Position numbers and translations under genes: made by a program. Below, one piece after another: positions 60,104 through 64,000 of a DNA stretch of 64,000 bases. Source of the stretch: Edolisoma coerulescens (Eukaryota > Chordata > Aves > Passeriformes > Campephagidae); contig VWZW01001209.1 of assembly GCA_013397115.1 (NCBI GenBank), positions 186,001 through 250,000 on the forward strand, in the 5' to 3' direction. Positions within the stretch are counted from its first letter, which is position 1; each line of letters opens with the position of its first letter. Below the pieces are notes generated by a model. The model saw only the letters and a program-made list of their open reading frames with translations. It was not told the DNA's origin and ran no database searches.

Positions 60104-61380
60104 TTAAGGAAAGATGTTGATATGCAAAAGTATTCAGGGCAAAGCCAGAAGACTGCCTGGAGGATTGGAAACCATATTTTACAATTAAAAATTTGAAGAA
60201 ACCAATATAAATATTTCAAAAGAAAGTCAGCGTCCCAGCTACAGCCATAAAAGTATTGACATGGAACAACATTTTTCATGGCAGAATTATTTGTCAGAGA
60301 AATCTGCAGCACCAGAACAGTCTTTGGACGGTAAAGTTGGACAAATTCAGCTTAGGGAAGAATTGAAGGCTTTTTTGGTGGTCATTTCTCCTTTGAAACT
60401 AATTTATCAGAGTAATGTTTTGCTAACAATTATAAGAACCCTTGTGAAGAAGATATGATATATCTCTGAGATCCATGTTCTAGTTCAAAGTAGAAAAGGC
60501 TTATGGTTTGAGTGATGTTGGAGGTCAAATTAAATTATCAAAGTGATCCCTTCTGGCATTCTGGAAAGGGCATCTTAGATTAAATCTTTCTACAAACTGA
60601 TGTTTCAAAAGTGTCTAATATAAACATTAAGAAGAAAATATGAAAATCTAAGCTTTATTTATCTGTAACTTTACAATCCAGAGCCAAACAACACCTCTGT
60701 GACTTTCCTATGCTTTGTTCATGAGCCAGAGGCAGAAATGAACACCAGCACAATACATTTTTTTAGGAGATTATTTATTTAGTAGTGTGTGATAATCTAA
60801 AAAGACCTTAATGTAGACACTATTACCCATCAGGAAATCAACAGTATTTCTACTTATTTTGAAAGGAATTCAAAACAGTAACCGCAAGTTACAATGCCAA
60901 ACCAGATCTTTTTGAGAAAGCCTATTTCCAGCCTATTTTTGCAGACAGATTTGTCTATCATTTCCTTTATGATGGTAACCCAAGATGGAAAGAAAACAGA
61001 AAGGAAATAACATTTCTAAATGTAATAACAAAAGTCATGTTCCACTTTTCTGATTTGCTTAGTCTGCACGGTAAAACCAAAAGGGATATGAAGCTTCCAA
61101 AGCCATGATATTCTGTATTGGAGGTTTATATCTAAAACATGCAGCTTTTTATAACAGAAGTGACAGCAGTAAAAACGCATAATTAAATAATAGTTTAAGT
61201 GCCCTTATTTTTAAAGTGATATAAGCTATATTTCATCTCAAGACATAAATACAATCACAAACTTATCTCTGAACCAAAGAATATTAAGTGGTATCTTATT
61301 TTCTGTGATTCACCTTAAAGATGAGAGTCTGAACTCCAGATCTTCTACATGTGGGTGTCTACATACATGTTAGAGATGTT
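60104..61380. other. Unique AT-rich stretch, no gene seen
   Basis: GGAGGTCAAATTAAATTATC and GATCCCTTCTGGCATTCTGG near 60510-60560 faintly recall a very old CR1/L3-type tail, too weak to call. Confidence 0.4.
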
Positions 61381-61518
61381 CCAGGACTCTAGAAATTCCT
61401 GAGATGCAGAGGTTACTGACTGATATCTGGCTGCTCCACATCTCTCATAGATTTGCATCTGGCAAATCATGAGAGATGGACATATCAGACATGCATAGCT
61501 CACATGGGTTCTAGCTGG
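61381..61518. repeat. Long imperfect foldback (hairpin)
   Basis: The core stem is CATCTCTCAT-a-GATTTGC (61439-61456), loop ATCTG, then GCAAATC-ATGAGAGATG (61462-61478). That is 17 pairs with a single bulged base. Further collinear pairs outside it are CTGATAT/ATATCAG (61420/61482), ATGCA/TGCAT (61404/61492), GAG/CTC, CTAGAA/TTCTAG and CCAG/CTGG out to 61381 and 61518. The arms diverge more on the outside and the left arm is longer. This fits either an old palindromic MITE or an RNA hairpin such as a microRNA precursor. Neither is proven. Confidence 0.85.
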
Positions 61519-61862
61519 CAGGCTGGATGGACTCAGTTGTACTATGGGTCCTCTATCTTATCTCACATCAGATGGACAACTTAAACAGAAAAAGGCTTTG
61601 GGTTTTGTGTAACTGAACCAGACACAGATGTTTCTTTTAAGATTATCTGAATCAGCTGATGCTTGAATCCCAACAAATATGGAATTTGTATCTTCTTAGA
61701 GTACCTGAATCTCAAAAGGATGAAAGAAATTCCAGAATGCAGTGTTTCCTGCAGAATTTACAAGTTCAGGACACAATGATTCCCAAAGTTTATTTGATTT
61801 CAATAAAATTCTGACTAGAACCAGATCAAATTCAGATTAAATTCTTAATTTTCTGTCATCAG
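61519..61862. other. Unique stretch, no gene seen
   Basis: Nothing recognised apart from the pyrimidine tract leading to the acceptor at 61862. Confidence 0.4.
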
Positions 61863-61903
61863 GCTACATTCCAAGGATCCATCTTGCATTCTCTCAGCAC
61901 AAG
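61863..61903 (+). other. Possible 41-base exon (plus strand)
   Basis: The acceptor TTCTTAATTTTCTGTCATCAG and donor GCACAAG|GTGAGG are both strong. All three frames are open; one reads YIPRIHLAFSQHK. No product is recognised. Confidence 0.16.
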
Positions 61904-64000
61904 GTGAGGAGCATCCTCTTTTCACAAGAGTGTTGATATCTTTTGCTTTCATGAAAAAAATCAAACTGAAACCTAGCTTAAAATTATGGAACACCCTTCA
62001 GGGAAAACAATTACCTTTCTTCCTACAGTTCTCCTCACCACCCTGTAGGAATGTGACCCAGTAACAGATAGAGTGTGTGTGAATTCTGCTATATACTGTC
62101 CATCTTGGGTTACAGTCATAAAAGCAATTATAGACAAATCTGTCTGCAAAAGCAGGCTGGAAATAGGGTTTCTCAGGGGATTTCTAACATCTTTGGCTTC
62201 CCTTCAGGCTGGAAATACCACAAAAGCAAGCTTTTCGTGGTGTTTGTATTTCAGCACATCTGTTTTTATGGCCCGCTGAAACCAGGAAGTTTAGAGCATA
62301 TACAAATGAAAAATCACCTCAAGAAAGCTAAGGAAAGAGTCAGAGGTCTGAAGTTTGAAGAAATATTCAATTACATTGTTGTTTTAGCTTATGTGCTTGC
62401 CCACCCCTAACTGTTGAAAGTTTTAAACCTCTGTTAAATAAGTATGTAAAGGAATAGTACAGAAGTGAAGCCTTCAAAATAATTCTCATATTCTATTTTT
62501 CACTAATGTTTGATAGGTCACCTTCATCTTCTATTTACAGATGGCAGAAGTTATCAGAAATAATGGACAGCACTCCTAAATCAGTGATAGGATCAACAGA
62601 AGAGATGGTATTAAAGCCCAGAGGGCTTTTTTTCTAAACCATATCTATTGCCCTACAAATCCGTAACTATATTCTTTCTGCTATCAGCCATTATTCAGCT
62701 TCTCTTCTGTCATATTCTCTTTCCCCTTCATTTTCTACTCACATTTTTCAGTAGGAAAAAGTTTCCCAAGGATTGTAATGTAAACAAAACTGTAGAAAGG
62801 AACAAAAATCCTTTAAGGAAATCTCACAAGATGCCTGGCATAAGAAAAAGTTTGTTTTACCAATATCTCCAAGAATTTAATAGAGCTTTTCATTGGCACA
62901 GATATGTAGAAAGTTTAACCATATATATGAGTGTGTATTATCTTCTAATTGAGAAAATTGCTTAGAAAATTCTGTATTTTCGTATTTTCAGTTGCTTCTA
63001 GGAAGATCTATACAGTATAAGAAACAGTCATTTTTATTAATAGACATAGGAAAGGGCCTCAGAAGAGACAACTGGAAAGGAGCAAAGTTTCTCTGGTAAA
63101 TTTGTACCATTTGTAATGATACTTATGTTTTCTTATTAAAGAATTTTGTTGCATTTTTCAGCCATGTATGGCCACCTTTGGAACAAGATTTTGCAGAGCA
63201 GAGGACCCCAAAAACCTTTGATAACTCCTTTTTAGGTGTATTGTCTAGCAGTTTTAAGGCATGGCCAAAAGGCCTTTAAGACATTACAGTGGCTAAATGA
63301 GTTCTTCTCCCATGACCAAGAAGCCAAAAGATATAATCCAAATAAATTCTTCTTCTGTTTTCCCTTGAATAATAGAGAATACACAAAATTGTTTATACTT
63401 TCTTTTAAAAAGTAGGTATTCTAAAATGGCAACAGTGATTTCTGTCTACTTTGTTCTAGCTATGCCAGATGCTATAAGGAAAGTTTTTTCTTCCATTTTG
63501 AAGAGCAATGTCATCTGCAGTCTGTTAGATCTGCTTATGCGTAATCACAAAATAATCCAACTTTCTCAGTGAAGGAATCTTTAAATATAAACTGCCATGT
63601 TAGTTTTATTGATATTTTTACTGTTCATTTTCAGATTCACTTTCTGCATCACTGTCACAGGTATTTTTGCATGGAAGTATTTTCAAACACCTAAGCTTGG
63701 GGTTTGCCTGTACATCACATAATATATGCCTGACTGGCACCCAGAGATGAAATTCTGTCAAGCTGGAATATTCACCTATGCTAAAATCATAAATTGGGAA
63801 ATTTTCCAGTGCCAGAACAAAATATACCTCCTTGGCATGCAGACAAATTCTGCTATCTCATCCTGACTTCTTCCACGTAGCAGACATTTTGCAAGACACT
63901 GAAACACCAACTTGATGTATGTGAATCAAAATATGACTCCTTTCATTGCCATGCCAATCTGCAGTTGCTGTACTGTGAGGCTGAAGCTGTGCTTTTTCAG
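61904..64000. other. Unique AT-rich stretch, no gene seen
   Basis: ORFs of 105-111 codons (62075-62410, 62648-62965, plus) have no recognised family. No repeats identified. Confidence 0.4.

Noticed and set aside
60500..60560. Possible ancient CR1/L3 tail (GATCCCTTCTGGC)
   Set aside because: Match limited to about 15 bases, with no tail octamers.
1..64000. Bacterial-type features, CRISPR arrays, tRNA or rRNA genes
   Set aside because: None seen. The repeats and base composition are those of a bird nuclear genome.

Overview
This window looks like AT-rich, non-coding nuclear DNA from a bird. The main evidence is repeat content. There are several CR1 LINE fragments whose 3' ends carry the ATTCTRTG-type tail found in birds and reptiles. 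There are also two endogenous retrovirus LTRs of a kind common in bird genomes. Two sequence gaps (12 Ns and 1 N) both sit next to poly-C runs, which points to a draft assembly. I recognise no known protein-coding gene, rRNA, tRNA, CRISPR array or bacterial-type feature. The window is either intergenic or inside one or more very long introns.

Layout: 1-691 is the 3' end of a plus-strand CR1 cut by the window edge. 2229-2548 is an older CR1 tail. 5154-7548 is the largest element, a minus-strand CR1 with broken reverse-transcriptase reading frames, split at 6012-6189 by a second, plus-strand CR1 tail. 11350-12262 is an old plus-strand CR1. 12.8-15.8 kb holds short GC-richer islands with gene-like signals: a 77-codon ORF behind a good splice acceptor, a TATA/initiator/first-exon-like arrangement, and a 92-codon ORF with a hydrophobic N-terminus. 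21394-21511 is a 59-base tandem duplication, followed by a minus-strand LTR (21567-22095), AAAC and AG microsatellites, then a poly-C run and gap. 23-34 kb is unique-looking sequence with isolated exon-like pieces. 34791-35592 is another CR1, with shorter CR1 pieces at 41197, 43226 and 49918. 59535-60098 is a second minus-strand LTR of the same general type, flanked by a clean 5-base target duplication (CACAT). 61381-61518 is a long imperfect foldback.

Besides the repeats, the most interesting signals are the foldback at 61.4 kb, a juxtaposed acceptor/donor resembling a recursive splice site at 46.85 kb, a possible minus-strand terminal coding exon with a poly(A) signal at 9.5 kb, and the 12.8-15.8 kb cluster. 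These are candidates from sequence pattern alone. In AT-rich DNA of this length many exon look-alikes arise by chance, so their confidences are low. I found no convincing evidence of a new multi-gene system.
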